DNA of 64,000 bases, taken from NCBI RefSeq assembly GCF_028551275.1, contig NZ_CP117025.1, forward strand, positions 186,001 to 250,000, given 5' to 3'. Below, piece after piece: positions 36,630 to 44,795 of the stretch; the first letter of the stretch is position 1; every line of letters begins with the position of its first letter. Source of the DNA: Sphingomonas hankookensis. Lineage in GTDB: Bacteria > Pseudomonadota > Alphaproteobacteria > Sphingomonadales > Sphingomonadaceae. The position numbers and the translations under genes were made by a program. Under the pieces are notes generated by a model. It made no database searches, had not been told where the DNA came from, and saw nothing but the letters and a program-made list of their open reading frames with translations.

Positions 36630-37922
36630 CTACAGGGTCGCAGAAGCGCCCTCACGGCTCCACAGAGAGGGGTCCTTCCATCTGGTGTCCGCCCGTTCGA
36701 CGAACGGACGGTACTCGGTTCCCGTCTTGATGACGGCATGCGCGACGCGCGCCATCTTGGCGGTGAGTGCGGTCATCGCCTTGCGGCGGCGATCAGGATC
36801 GTTGCTGTGTCCGGCTACATAGCGCCCCAGCTTGTCACGGAAGCTGTTGTCGCGCTGTCGGATGGCAACCTGGGTGGCCATCCAGAAGGTCCGGCGCAGC
36901 CTGGCGTTGCCGTACTTCGAGAGCTTGGTCCGGCCGCGGAAAGTGCCCGACTGGCAAGTGGCGAGATCAAGCCCGCAGAACTTGAGGAACTGGCGGTGAT
37001 GGCCGAACCGGCGCAGATCGCCGGCTTCGGCGAGGATAGTCAGCGCGTTGATAGGTCCGATCCCTGGGATCATGCGCAGCAGCTGGTAGTCGCGGTTCTC
37101 GGCCAGCATAGCATGCGCGGTCCGTTCAATCTCGTCGCGTTGCCGGATCAAGCTGCGCGCCTGCGCGATGACCATGCGGAACATGGCGATCGATATGGAA
37201 TCCTCCTCGACCGGGAGCGCTATGGAGGCGCTAGCGGCCGCATAGATATCGTTGAGCAGTCGAGCCTTGGACACCTTGCGACCAACCAAGTCCCAAGCCT
37301 CGCGAGTGAATGCCTCCTGGCCAAGCGCGGTCATGCTGGCCGGGGTGGGGAACCGCTCAAGCAAGGCGAGGAACCAGTCGGAGCGGCTATTGCCGGCGAA
37401 GCGTTCGATCTCCGGAAAATAGAGCGGCAGATAGTGCGTCAGGAGGCGATGCCAGGTCTGGGTCTTGGCCTTGGAGATCGCCTCGTGCGTCTTCGACATC
37501 TCCTGCAGATCATTGATGCCGGCGGCAAGCGGATCGACGTAGCGCTGGGTCGCGCCGATCCGGAGCATGTGCAGGATCACCTGCGCATCCTTGCTATCGT
37601 TCTTGTCCCAACCATTGTGCAGCGCCTCTCGGGTCCGGGCCAGTGCGACGGAAGAAATCAGGCGCAACTCGAAGCCCGCAGCGAGCAGACGGTGCGCCAG
37701 GGTGCGGTGGTAGTTGCCGGTAGCCTCGAAGCCGACGATGATCGGGCGCCCGATATCGCCAAGATCGGTTGCGAGGCGATCATAGTCTGCCTTGGTCGCC
37801 ATCACCGTCATCCGCCGTCGGCGCCCGCCTTCGGGGCGCTCGATCAACACCTCCTGGCGATGCTTGGACATATCGATGGCTACCAGCACGGCGTCGGCGG
37901 GAGTAAATGTGCGCTTGGTCAT
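36630..37922 (-). CDS. IS110-family transposase A (DEDD recombinase)
   Basis: 430 residues. The RuvC-like DEDD domain has [12 protein letters not shown] (Asp), [14 protein letters not shown] (Glu) and [14 protein letters not shown] (Asp pair). The C-terminal Transposase_20 domain has [19 protein letters not shown] and the serine motif [20 protein letters not shown]. These enzymes move the element through a circular form using an element-encoded guide RNA. ATG 37922 begins the conserved part (MTKRTFTP). It differs clearly from transposase B at 39675 (my estimate by eye is roughly four residues in five identical). Confidence 0.93.
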   Translation of the reverse strand: MTKRTFTPADAVLVAIDMSKHRQEVLIERPEGGRRRRMTVMATKADYDRLATDLGDIGRPIIVGFEATGNYHRTLAHRLLAAGFELRLISSVALARTREALHNGWDKNDSKDAQVILHMLRIGATQRYVDPLAAGINDLQEMSKTHEAISKAKTQTWHRLLTHYLPLYFPEIERFAGNSRSDWFLALLERFPTPASMTALGQEAFTREAWDLVGRKVSKARLLNDIYAAASASIALPVEEDSISIAMFRMVIAQARSLIRQRDEIERTAHAMLAENRDYQLLRMIPGIGPINALTILAEAGDLRRFGHHRQFLKFCGLDLATCQSGTFRGRTKLSKYGNARLRRTFWMATQVAIRQRDNSFRDKLGRYVAGHSNDPDRRRKAMTALTAKMARVAHAVIKTGTEYRPFVERADTRWKDPSLWSREGASATL

Positions 37923-38073
37923 GGTCGGTCCGTCTCCAAAGTGTTGAGTCGACAACTTCACTCTAGAGACCCGCTGGCCGGTCATGACCGCCTTGATGAA
38001 GCCGGCGGGCGCTACGCGCCCTTGTCTCCATCAAGGCGACGCGGCCCTTCGAGAGGCCGCTTCCCAATGTGCT
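37923..38073 (-). ncRNA. Candidate bridge/guide RNA region, IS110 element A 5' end
   Basis: On the transposase strand, CCTTGATGGA (38036-38027) pairs with TTCATCAAGG (38000-37991), including one G-U pair that exists only on this strand. An inner hairpin GGGCG / CGCCC with a CGTAG loop (38021-38007) sits inside. A separate hairpin, GCGGCC / GGCCGC, is at 38061-38041. Element B has the same fold with compensatory changes. Which end encodes the actual guide is not settled. Confidence 0.5.
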
Positions 38074-38075
38074 AC

Positions 38076-38414
38076 GGCAGCGAGTTCATCGCTACCGCGG
38101 TTCAGAAATGGCTCGGGCAGGTTGGCGTGAAGACGCTGTACATCGTGCCGGGTTCGCCGTGGGAGAATGGCTACAACGAGAGCTTCAACGGCTCGCTGCG
38201 CGATGAGCTGCTCAACGGCGAGATCTTCTACAGCCTCGCTGAAGCAAGGGTACTGATCGAGGCGTGGCGCCGTCACTACAACACCGTCCGGCCGCACAGC
38301 AGCCTGGGCTATCGGCCGCCCGCACCACAAGCGGCGACACCGCCATTGCCGGCCTCCGGTTCCGCTTCGCTCCACCTACGACCGGCAATGGCGGCGGAGA
38401 CGACAATGCACTAA
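38076..38414 (+). pseudogene. IS3-family OrfB, 3' part (copy A)
   Basis: Continues orfB after IS110: [37 protein letters not shown] with the third catalytic residue (Glu), then [19 protein letters not shown] and [13 protein letters not shown]. These are the standard C-terminal marks of IS3 integrase-type transposases. Confidence 0.88.
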
Positions 38415-38447
38415 CTAATAACCCGGACCACCCGATGGGGGCTGCTC

Positions 38448-38539
38448 ACCTTAGACCCCGCATACGGTCGTCATACTCGCCCTGTGCGACCCCACGACGC
38501 TGCGCGACGTTCCCATAGTCCCTGAGAGCGTCACGGGCG
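38448..38539 (-). pseudogene. 92-bp phage gene fragment trapped between two IS3 copies
   Basis: The complement is open and reads ARDALRDYGNVAQRRGVAQG then EYDDRMRGLR. This reads like coding sequence and continues neither IS. It is probably a remnant of a lost phage gene from the deleted morphogenesis block. Too short to assign. Confidence 0.45.
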
Positions 38540-38602
38540 TGAGCTGCCCCCTTCTGAGTGGTCCATCGACTATGACAGTCTGGATCAAGGAAGGGACGAC
38601 GC

Positions 38603-38881
38603 ATGCCTGCCAAGAAGCACAAGCCTGAGGAGATCATCGGGAAGCTGCGTGAGGTCGAGATCATGCTGGGCCAGGGCGGGACGACCGCTGAGGCATGCCG
38701 GCGGATCGCGGTCAGCGAGCAGACTTACTACCGCTGGCGCAAGGAGTACGGCGGCTTGAAGACGGATCAGGCGCGTCGGATGAAAGATCTGGAGAAGGAG
38801 AACCTGCGGCTGCGGCGTGCGATCTCCGACCTGACACTGGACAAGTTGATTCTACAGGAGGCGGCGCGGGGAAACTTCTGA
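38603..38881 (+). CDS. IS3-family OrfA (copy B)
   Basis: 92 residues, identical to the copy A OrfA at 35584. Same helix-turn-helix and coiled segment, and the same slippery heptamer (38869-38875) before its TGA. Confidence 0.92.
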   Translation: MPAKKHKPEEIIGKLREVEIMLGQGGTTAEACRRIAVSEQTYYRWRKEYGGLKTDQARRMKDLEKENLRLRRAISDLTLDKLILQEAARGNF

Positions 38882-39435
38882 GCCCCGCGCGACGCCGACG
38901 CTGCATCGACCAGGTGCGAGAGGTGCTGTACGTATCCGAGCGGCGCGTGTGCCGCGTGCTGGGGCAGCACCGGTCGACACAGCGCAAGGTGCCGTGCGGG
39001 GCAGATGACGAAGAGGTGCTGACCGACGACATCGTCGCGCTGGCCAGGCAGTACGGGCGCTACGGCTACCGCCGGGTAACCGCACTGCTGCATGCGGCGG
39101 GCTGGTCGGTGAACCATAAACGGGTGGAGCGGATCTGGCGGCGCGAAGGCCTCAAGGTGCCGCAGAAGCAACCTAAACGTGGCCGGCTATGGTTGAACGA
39201 CGGCTCGTGCATCCGGCTGCGACCGGAGTATCCGGGGCATGTGTGGGCGTATGACTTCGTCGAAGCGCGGACGCATGACGGGCGCAAGTTCCGGATACTG
39301 ACCATCATCGATGAGGCCAGCAGGGAATGCCTGGCACTGGTCGTCGCGCGCCAGCTTCGACACGAAGACGTGCTGGCAGCGCTTGCCGACCTGTTCATCG
39401 CGAGGGGTCCGCCCGCGCATATCAGATCAGATAAC
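38876..39435 (+). pseudogene. IS3-family OrfB, 5' part (copy B)
   Basis: Identical to the copy A fragment, again ending at HIRSDN where a second IS110 element is inserted at the very same base. Its continuation is at 41101. Confidence 0.88.
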
Positions 39436-39674
39436 GTCCTATGTCGGGAAGCAGCGGCGGGTTTCGGCCAGCAGATATCCATGCGCCGACATCTATCGGC
39501 GCGGCATGCAATCTGAGCCAGATGGCTCCCACCGTCAACGGGATCGCTCCCTGCCATAGCAAACATAGGATCCAGCGGCGCCGGGGCGGCCGTGGTCCTC
39601 ACCATCCTTAAAACGAGATACGCACCCAGGTGGAAGGCCCGAACATTATCTACAGGGTCGCTCGACGAGCGCCC

Positions 39675-40946
39675 TCACGGCACTTGCAGAGAGGGGTCCT
39701 TCCACCTGGCATCCGACCGTTCGAGAAACGGCCGGTACTCTGTCCCCGTCTTGACGACGGCGTGAGCCACGCGCGCCATCTTGGCGGTGAGCGCCGTCAT
39801 CGCCTTGCGGCGACGGTCGGCATCGTCCGCGTGCCCAGCGGTGTACCGTCCGAGCTTGTCGCGGAAGCTGTTGTCGCGCTGACGCGCGGCGACCTGGGCA
39901 GCCATCCAGAAGGTGCGGCGCAGCCGCGCGTTACCATACTTAGACAGCTTGGTGCGGCCACGAAACGTGCCCGACTGACACGTTGCGAGATCGAGACCGC
40001 AGAACTTCAGGAACTGTCGATGATGGTTAAAGCGACGTAGATCACCGGCCTCGGCCAGGATGGTCAGCGCGTTGATCGGACCAATGCCCGGAATGTTGCG
40101 CAGCAGCTGGTAGTCGACGTCATCGGTGAGCCGCGCATGGGCCAGCCGCTCGATCTCGTCGCGCTGGTGGATGAGGCTGCGGCCCTGCGCGATGACCATG
40201 CGGAACATGGTGATGGCGGCTGAGTCCTCCGGCACCGGCAGTGCCGTCGAGGCGGACGCCGTCTCGTAGATGTCGTTGATGAGGCGTGCCTTGGAGACCT
40301 TGCGGCCGATGAGCGGCCACGCCGCGGCCGAGAACGCCTCGCGGTCCAGCGCCGTGATGGTGGCCGGTGTCGGAAACTGCTCGATGAGCGCGAGGAACCA
40401 GTCGGACCGGCTGTTGCCTGCGAAGCGGGCAATCTCGGGGAAGTACAGCGGCAGGTAGTGGGTCAGGATCCGGTGCCAAGTCTGCGTCTTCATCCTGGAG
40501 ATCGTCTCGTGGGTCTTCGAGAGTTCCTGCAGGTCATTGATGCCCGCAGCAAGCGGGTCGACGTAGCGCTGCGTCGCGCCGATCCGCAGCATGTGCAGGA
40601 TGACCTGCGCGTCCTTGGGGTCGTTCTTGTCCCAGCCGTTGTGCAGCGCCTCGCGCGTTCGGGCGAGCGCGACCGACGATATGAGGCGCAGCTCGAACCC
40701 CGCCGTCAGCAGCCGATGTGCCAGCGTGCGATGGTAGTTGCCCGTCGCCTCGAAGCCGACGACGATGGGGCGGCCGATGGCCGCGAGTTGCTCGGCAAAG
40801 CCGTCATAGTCCTTCCTGGTCGCCATGACGGTCAGCCGCCGGCGCCGGCCGCCTTCGGGGCGCTCGATAAGGACCTCCTGCCGGTTCTTGGACATGTCGA
40901 TGGCTACCAGCACGGCGCCGGCAGGCGTAGAAGTGAGCTTGGTCAT
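39675..40946 (-). CDS. IS110-family transposase B (DEDD recombinase)
   Basis: 423 residues with the same catalytic motifs as transposase [60 protein letters not shown] and [17 protein letters not shown]. Differences are spread along the chain, for example AEQLAAIGRPIV against [12 protein letters not shown] and PVPEDSAAITMF against [12 protein letters not shown]. Its C-terminus is shorter (KDPSLQVP). ATG 40946 starts the conserved part. Confidence 0.93.
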   Translation of the reverse strand: MTKLTSTPAGAVLVAIDMSKNRQEVLIERPEGGRRRRLTVMATRKDYDGFAEQLAAIGRPIVVGFEATGNYHRTLAHRLLTAGFELRLISSVALARTREALHNGWDKNDPKDAQVILHMLRIGATQRYVDPLAAGINDLQELSKTHETISRMKTQTWHRILTHYLPLYFPEIARFAGNSRSDWFLALIEQFPTPATITALDREAFSAAAWPLIGRKVSKARLINDIYETASASTALPVPEDSAAITMFRMVIAQGRSLIHQRDEIERLAHARLTDDVDYQLLRNIPGIGPINALTILAEAGDLRRFNHHRQFLKFCGLDLATCQSGTFRGRTKLSKYGNARLRRTFWMAAQVAARQRDNSFRDKLGRYTAGHADDADRRRKAMTALTAKMARVAHAVVKTGTEYRPFLERSDARWKDPSLQVP

Positions 40947-41098
40947 GGTCGGTCGGCCTCCAAAGTGTTGTCTCGACAACCTCACTTTAGATACCTGCTG
41001 GCCGGCCATGGCTTGCCCTGATGAAGCCTGCGGCCGCTACGCGGCCTTGTCTTCATCAGGGCCATAGCGGCTCCCGAACCAGCGCTTCCCGATGTGCT
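40947..41098 (-). ncRNA. Candidate bridge/guide RNA region, IS110 element B 5' end
   Basis: On the transposase strand, CCCTGATGAA (41061-41052) pairs with TTCATCAGGG (41025-41016), 10 bp. The inner hairpin is GGCCG / CGGCC with loop CGTAG. Relative to element A, one outer pair changed T-A to C-G and one inner pair changed G-C to C-G, keeping the fold. This is what a selected RNA looks like, though only two sequences are compared. Confidence 0.5.
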
Positions 41099-41100
41099 AC

Positions 41101-41439
41101 GGCAGCGAGTTCATCGCTACCGCGGTTCAGAAATGGCTCGGGCAGGTTGGCGTGAAGACGCTGTACATCGTGCCGGGTTCGCCGTGGGAGAATGGCTACA
41201 ACGAGAGCTTCAACGGCTCGCTGCGCGATGAGCTGCTCAACGGCGAGATCTTCTACAGCCTCGCTGAAGCAAGGGTACTGATCGAGGCGTGGCGCCGTCA
41301 CTACAACACCGTCCGGCCGCACAGCAGCCTGGGCTATCGGCCGCCCGCACCACAAGCGGCGACACCGCCATTGCCGGCCTCCGGTTCCGCTTCGCTCCAC
41401 CTACGACCGGCAATGGCGGCGGAGACGACAATGCACTAA
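41101..41439 (+). pseudogene. IS3-family OrfB, 3' part (copy B)
   Basis: Identical to 38076-38414: [26 protein letters not shown] with the catalytic Glu, and the [12 protein letters not shown] ending. Joined to 39435 it would restore OrfB. Confidence 0.88.
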
Positions 41440-41652
41440 CTAATAACCCGGACCACCCGATGGGGGCTGCTCAGTTTCTCAATCTAGAAAATAGATAGGC
41501 TGCGCTACCCACCCGACCTACAGAGAGAAGGGGTAATACCCCTCGGCCCTAGACCCGATCGTCCTGCCCCGTAGAGGGGCCGTACAGGGTCACGACGGGC
41601 ATTCAGCATACCTGATAGCCCCTTGGGCCTTAGACCCTCACAGACGCTCGCT

Positions 41653-41772
41653 GTGTCGCACTCGGGTAGTCCTGCGACACGCCCTGCTGCCCACTCCGTA
41701 GGTTGTCGCCTTAGCTCTTGCTCTTTGCCCAATGCGACACAATCGCAGTGATGCTTTAGAGGAGTATGCGAC
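41653..41772 (+). promoter_or_regulatory. Three-subsite res region of the serine resolvase
   Basis: Subsite I: GTGTCGCA and TGCGACAC separated by 12 bases (41653-41680, 28 bp). Subsite II: TGTCGCC and TGCGACAC (41704-41740). Subsite III: TCGCA and TGCGACA (41743-41771), ending at the resolvase start. Inverted 7-8 bp arms with these spacings are the layout of Tn3-type res sites. The resolvase also usually represses itself from here. The preceding stretch, 41474-41652, has no gene that I can support. Confidence 0.65.
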
Positions 41773-42142
41773 ATGATCGTAGGGTACGCGAGGGTCAGTA
41801 CGTCGGAACAGGACCTGACGTTGCAGCTAGAGGCATTGGCCCGTGCAGGATGTGAGAAGGTCTTTAGTGAGAAGGTCAGTGCCTCGTCGGGCGATCGTCA
41901 GGAGTTCAATCGTTGTGTGGAGTTCGTCCGTGAGGGCGACACACTTGTGGTTACACGGCTTGACCGCTTCGCACGTTCGTCACTCGACCTGCACAACACA
42001 ATGGCGCAGTTGAAGGACAAGGGCGTAGGCTTCCGCTCTACCGAACAAGGGGAGTTCGACACCACGAACAGCATGGGAAAGTTCGTCCTGGCCATGATGG
42101 GCGCGGTTGCTGAGTTCGAAACGGACCTTCGCAGAGAGCGTC
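41773..42142 (+). pseudogene. Serine resolvase/invertase, 5' part, split by IS66
   Basis: The catalytic domain is complete: GYARVSTSEQDLTLQ with the nucleophile Ser, VTRLDRFARSSLDLH, and the E-helix start GKFVLAMMGAVAEFETDLRRER. IS66 enters in the E helix. Removing IS66 and one 8-bp target copy joins RRER to QREGIEQAKAKG in frame, giving about 178 residues, the normal size of a Tn3-type resolvase. Without the C-terminal part the fragment cannot bind res. Confidence 0.88.
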
Positions 42143-42201
42143 GTAAGCGTGGCCTGAGGGCCGCCTTGCCCGTTTGGCCGTAGCCGGGATGCTTATCGTC
42201 T

Positions 42202-42639
42202 TTGACGAGGGCGCGGGCGGTGCGGGAAGTTTTCGGTTCTGAGACTGGTCGTACGAGCGCTCGTACAACTGGTCGTGTGGAGGTGGTCGGCCGGGTATCG
42301 GGCCGACGGAGCTGGTCGGACGCGGAGAAGCTGGAGATCCTGGCCGAGGCGTTCCGGCCGGGCGTGCGGGTCCGTGATGTCATCGCCCGGCGCGAGGTGT
42401 CGAGCAGCCTGATCTATACGTGGCGCAAGCAGGCGCGGCTGGGCAAGCTGGGCAGGGTCGCGCCTGCGCTGCCGGCATTCGCCGAGGTGCGCGTGGCCGA
42501 TGTCGCCGCACCTGCGCCGCAGCCGGCGACATCCGCGTCTGGCCTCATCTGCATCGAATTTCCGGGTGGCGTCCGAGTGAGCGTGGACGGGTCGGTGGAC
42601 GCCGGCGCGCTGGCGCGAGTGTTGTCGGTGCTGCGTTGA
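42202..42639 (+). CDS. tnpA: IS66 TnpA
   Basis: Up to 145 residues; the conserved part begins at RRSWSDAEKLEILAEAFRPG. The helix-turn-helix continues VRVRDVIARREVSSSLIYTW RKQ. The C-terminus SGLICIEFPGGVRVSVDGSV is typical of IS66 OrfA proteins. It is an accessory transposition protein. The true start may be downstream of 42202. The stop overlaps the tnpB start. Confidence 0.9.
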   Translation: MTRARAVREVFGSETGRTSARTTGRVEVVGRVSGRRSWSDAEKLEILAEAFRPGVRVRDVIARREVSSSLIYTWRKQARLGKLGRVAPALPAFAEVRVADVAAPAPQPATSASGLICIEFPGGVRVSVDGSVDAGALARVLSVLR

Positions 42640-42983
42640 GCCCCACGCCGTTGCCGACGCGGGTGTTCCTGGCGTGTGGCGTCACCGACATGCGCAAAGG
42701 GTTCGATGGCCTGGCGGTACTGGTGCAGCAGGTGCTGGCCCAGAACCCGCACTCGGGCGCGTTGTTCGCGTTCCGGGGCAAGCGGGGTCATCTGGTCAAG
42801 CTGCTGTGGTTCGATGGGCAAGGCCTGTGCCTGTTCTCCAAGCGGCTCGACCGGGGTCGGTTCGTCTGGCCGGTGACCGCGACGGGCACGGTGACGCTGA
42901 CGCCGGCACAATTGTCGATGCTGCTGGAGGGCATCGACTGGCGTCGCCCAGAGCGGACGTTCACGCCGACGCTGGCGGGGTGA
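42636..42983 (+). CDS. tnpB: IS66 TnpB
   Basis: 115 residues from a TTG that overlaps the tnpA stop (TTGA). The family motifs are VFLACGVTDMRKGFDGLAVL, FAFRGKRGHLVKLLWFDGQG and LCLFSKRLDRGRFVWP. TnpB of IS66 is required for transposition but its action is not known; it is unrelated to the IS200/IS605 TnpB nuclease. Confidence 0.92.
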   Translation: MSPTPLPTRVFLACGVTDMRKGFDGLAVLVQQVLAQNPHSGALFAFRGKRGHLVKLLWFDGQGLCLFSKRLDRGRFVWPVTATGTVTLTPAQLSMLLEGIDWRRPERTFTPTLAG

Positions 42984-43038
42984 AAACGGCGGTTTTGCGA
43001 CGCTTTTTCTCGCCCGTCGATGCGTGATCTGTTATGAA

Positions 43039-44598
43039 ATGCGGGTGCTGGAAGCGCCTGTTTCCCCTGCTGATGCCACCGCGCGGATCGCCGCGCTGGA
43101 GGCATCGCTCGCCCGGGCGAATGCCGCGCTCGCCGCCCGCGATCTGCTCATCGACACGTTGCGCGGGCAGATCGCCCGACTGCGGCGGATGCAGTTCGGT
43201 GCCTCCTCCGAGAAGTTGGGCCGCGAGATCGAACAGCTCGAGCTGGCGCTGGAAGAGCTGGAAACGGAGCGGGATGTTTCCGAAGTCGAGACTGCGGCGC
43301 CTGGAGTAGCGCCGCGCCTGGCACCGGTCCGCAGTCTGCCGGAGCATCTGCCGCGCGAGGAGGTCGTCCACGAGCCGGCGTCCGGTATCTGCACCTGCCC
43401 GGACTGCGGTGGTGCGCTGCGCCGGCTGGGCGTGGACGCGCACGAGATGCTCGACATCGTGCCGGTGCGCTGGCGGGTCGTGCGCAACGTCCGCCCCAAA
43501 TACAGCTGCCGGTCTTGCGAGAAGATCGTCCAGGCACCCGCGCCGGTCAGCGCTGTGGCGCGGGGCAAGGCGACCTTCGCGACGCTGGCGCACGTCGTCG
43601 TCTCCAAGTTCGACCACCATCTGCCGTTGTACCGCCAGGCCGAGATGATGGCCGCGCAGGGGCTCGAGATCGACCGCTCGACGCTCGCGGGCTGGGCCGG
43701 GCAAGCTGCAGCACTGCTCGACCCGGTGGTCAGCCGTATCCGTGACGAGGTGCTCAAGGCCGACAAGATCCACGCCGACGACACGCCGGTGCCGGTGCTC
43801 GAACCCGGCCGTGGCAAGACCGCGACCGGGCGGCTGTGGGTGTACGCCGCCGACGACCAGGCGTCCGGCAGCACGACACCGCCCGCAACATGGTATCGCT
43901 TCACGCCCGACCGCACCGCGGCGCACCCGCAGGCGCATCTCGCCGGCTTTCGCGGCTTTCTCCAGGCCGATGCCTATGCGGGCTATGACGCCCTGTACCG
44001 CGGTGGCGTCACAGAGGTGGCATGCTGGGCACACTTCCGGCGCAAGGTGTTCGACCTGCACGAGCGCCTCTCCACGCCGCTGACCACCGATATCCTAGAG
44101 CGCATCGGCGCGCTCTATGCCGTCGAGGCGGAGGTGCGTGGTCAGCCGCCGGATGTACGCCGTCGAGCGCGACAGGAACGAAGCCAGTCGCTGGTCGACG
44201 CCTTGCGCGAGGTGCTCGACGCTGCCCTTCGCCGCCTGTCGCCCAAGTCCGACATGGCCAAAGCCATCGCCTATGGCACCAAACGCTGGCCGGCGCTGTG
44301 CCGCTTCCTGGGTGACGGGCGTCTGGAGATCGACAACAACATCGCGGAGCGGGCCCTGCGCGGCGTCGCCGTGGGAAGGCGCAACTGGCTGTTCGCGGGT
44401 TCGCGCGCAGGCGGCGAGCGAGCCGCCGCCATCTACACCGTCATCCAGACCTGCAAGGCCAACGGCGTCGACCCGCAGGCCTATATCGCCGATGTCATCG
44501 CCAGGGTCGCCGGCGACTGGCCCGCCACCCGCTGGGACGAGCTGATGCCGTGGAACTGGGTGCCCCAGACAGATCAGCCAACAGCCCAAGCCGCATAA
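43039..44598 (+). CDS. tnpC: IS66 transposase TnpC
   Basis: About 519 residues. An N-terminal coiled region (IAALEASLARANAALAARD) is followed by a zinc ribbon (CTCPDCGGALRRLG and YSCRSCEKIVQAP). The DDE core has IHADDTPVPVLEPG, FLQADAYAGYDAL and LEIDNNIAERALRGVAVGR. A GTG at 43024 is an alternative start. The enzyme carries out the cut-and-paste chemistry. Confidence 0.94.
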   Translation: MRVLEAPVSPADATARIAALEASLARANAALAARDLLIDTLRGQIARLRRMQFGASSEKLGREIEQLELALEELETERDVSEVETAAPGVAPRLAPVRSLPEHLPREEVVHEPASGICTCPDCGGALRRLGVDAHEMLDIVPVRWRVVRNVRPKYSCRSCEKIVQAPAPVSAVARGKATFATLAHVVVSKFDHHLPLYRQAEMMAAQGLEIDRSTLAGWAGQAAALLDPVVSRIRDEVLKADKIHADDTPVPVLEPGRGKTATGRLWVYAADDQASGSTTPPATWYRFTPDRTAAHPQAHLAGFRGFLQADAYAGYDALYRGGVTEVACWAHFRRKVFDLHERLSTPLTTDILERIGALYAVEAEVRGQPPDVRRRARQERSQSLVDALREVLDAALRRLSPKSDMAKAIAYGTKRWPALCRFLGDGRLEIDNNIAERALRGVAVGRRNWLFAGSRAGGERAAAIYTVIQTCKANGVDPQAYIADVIARVAGDWPATRWDELMPWNWVPQTDQPTAQAA

Positions 44599-44631
44599 AC
44601 TGCGGTCCTCACGCCACGCTTACAGAGCGTC

Positions 44632-44795
44632 AACGAGAGGGCATTGAGCAAGCCAAGGCCAAGGGACGCTACAAGGGCAGTCAGGCCCGCATAGACCCTG
44701 CTAGGGTGCGAGCGATGCTGTCTGAGGGCATGAAGCCCAGCGAGGTAGCGAGGACGCTGGGGATTAATCGGGCGACCGTGTACCGCCTGCGTTAA
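44632..44795 (+). pseudogene. Serine resolvase, 3' part, split by IS66
   Basis: Continues the resolvase at GIEQAKAKGRYKGSQARIDP and ends with the helix-turn-helix SEGMKPSEVARTLGINRATV YRLR that binds res. It overlaps the convergent small-terminase gene by 4 bases, so its stop region is shared with a phage gene. Confidence 0.85.

Larger units (their letters stand above)
36417..38075 (-). mobile_element. IS110/IS1111-type element A nested in IS3 orfB (1659 bp)
   Basis: The limits are set by the rebuilt IS3 frame (GATAAC / GGCAGC). Dinucleotide AC flanks both ends (36415-36416 and 38074-38075). Subterminal inverted repeats TCGGGAAGC (36425-36433) and GCTTCCCAA (38059-38067) match at 8 of 9 positions; subterminal repeats are typical of the IS1111 group. 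No conventional target duplication. Both non-coding ends (about 213 and 153 bases) fold into hairpins. Confidence 0.85.
35521..38447 (+). mobile_element. IS3-family (IS407-like) element, copy A, with nested IS110
   Basis: The ends are TGAGCTGCCCCCTTCTGAGT on the left and, on the other strand, TGAGCAGCCCCCATCGGGTG on the right. It carries orfA and an orfB split by an IS110-type element (36417-38075). No target duplication flanks it (ATCC left, CCTT right), so its original flanks have been exchanged or deleted. Copy B (38540-41473) appears identical in all IS3 parts. Confidence 0.9.
39436..41100 (-). mobile_element. IS110/IS1111-type element B nested in IS3 orfB (1665 bp)
   Basis: Flanked by AC at 39434-39435 and 41099-41100, the same target as element A. 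Subterminal inverted repeats TCGGGAAGC (39444-39452) and GCTTCCCGA (41084-41092) are perfect. Coding and non-coding parts differ from element A at many positions, while the first and last 25 or so bases are nearly the same. Confidence 0.85.
38540..41473 (+). mobile_element. IS3-family (IS407-like) element, copy B, with a different nested IS110
   Basis: Same ends as copy A and the same orientation, 92 bp downstream of it. All IS3 parts look identical to copy A. The nested IS110 (39436-41100) is different. No target duplication (GCG left, GTT right). Two direct copies this close are a ready substrate for homologous deletion. Confidence 0.9.
42143..44623 (+). mobile_element. IS66-family insertion sequence, intact (2481 bp)
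   Basis: The ends are GTAAGCGTGGCCTGAGG and, on the other strand, GTAAGCGTGGCGTGAGG. The 8-bp target duplication AGAGCGTC is present at 42135-42142 and 44624-44631. It contains tnpA, tnpB and tnpC in the usual order. Intact duplication marks it as a recent simple insertion. Confidence 0.94.

Noticed and set aside
36597..38414. 605-codon frame running through IS110 element A into IS3 orfB
   Set aside because: Its first four-fifths are antisense to the IS110 transposase; only the last 113 codons are the real orfB 3' part.
35521..41473. The two IS3 copies as a composite transposon carrying cargo
   Set aside because: Only 92 bases of a broken phage gene lie between them and there are no target duplications at the outer ends.
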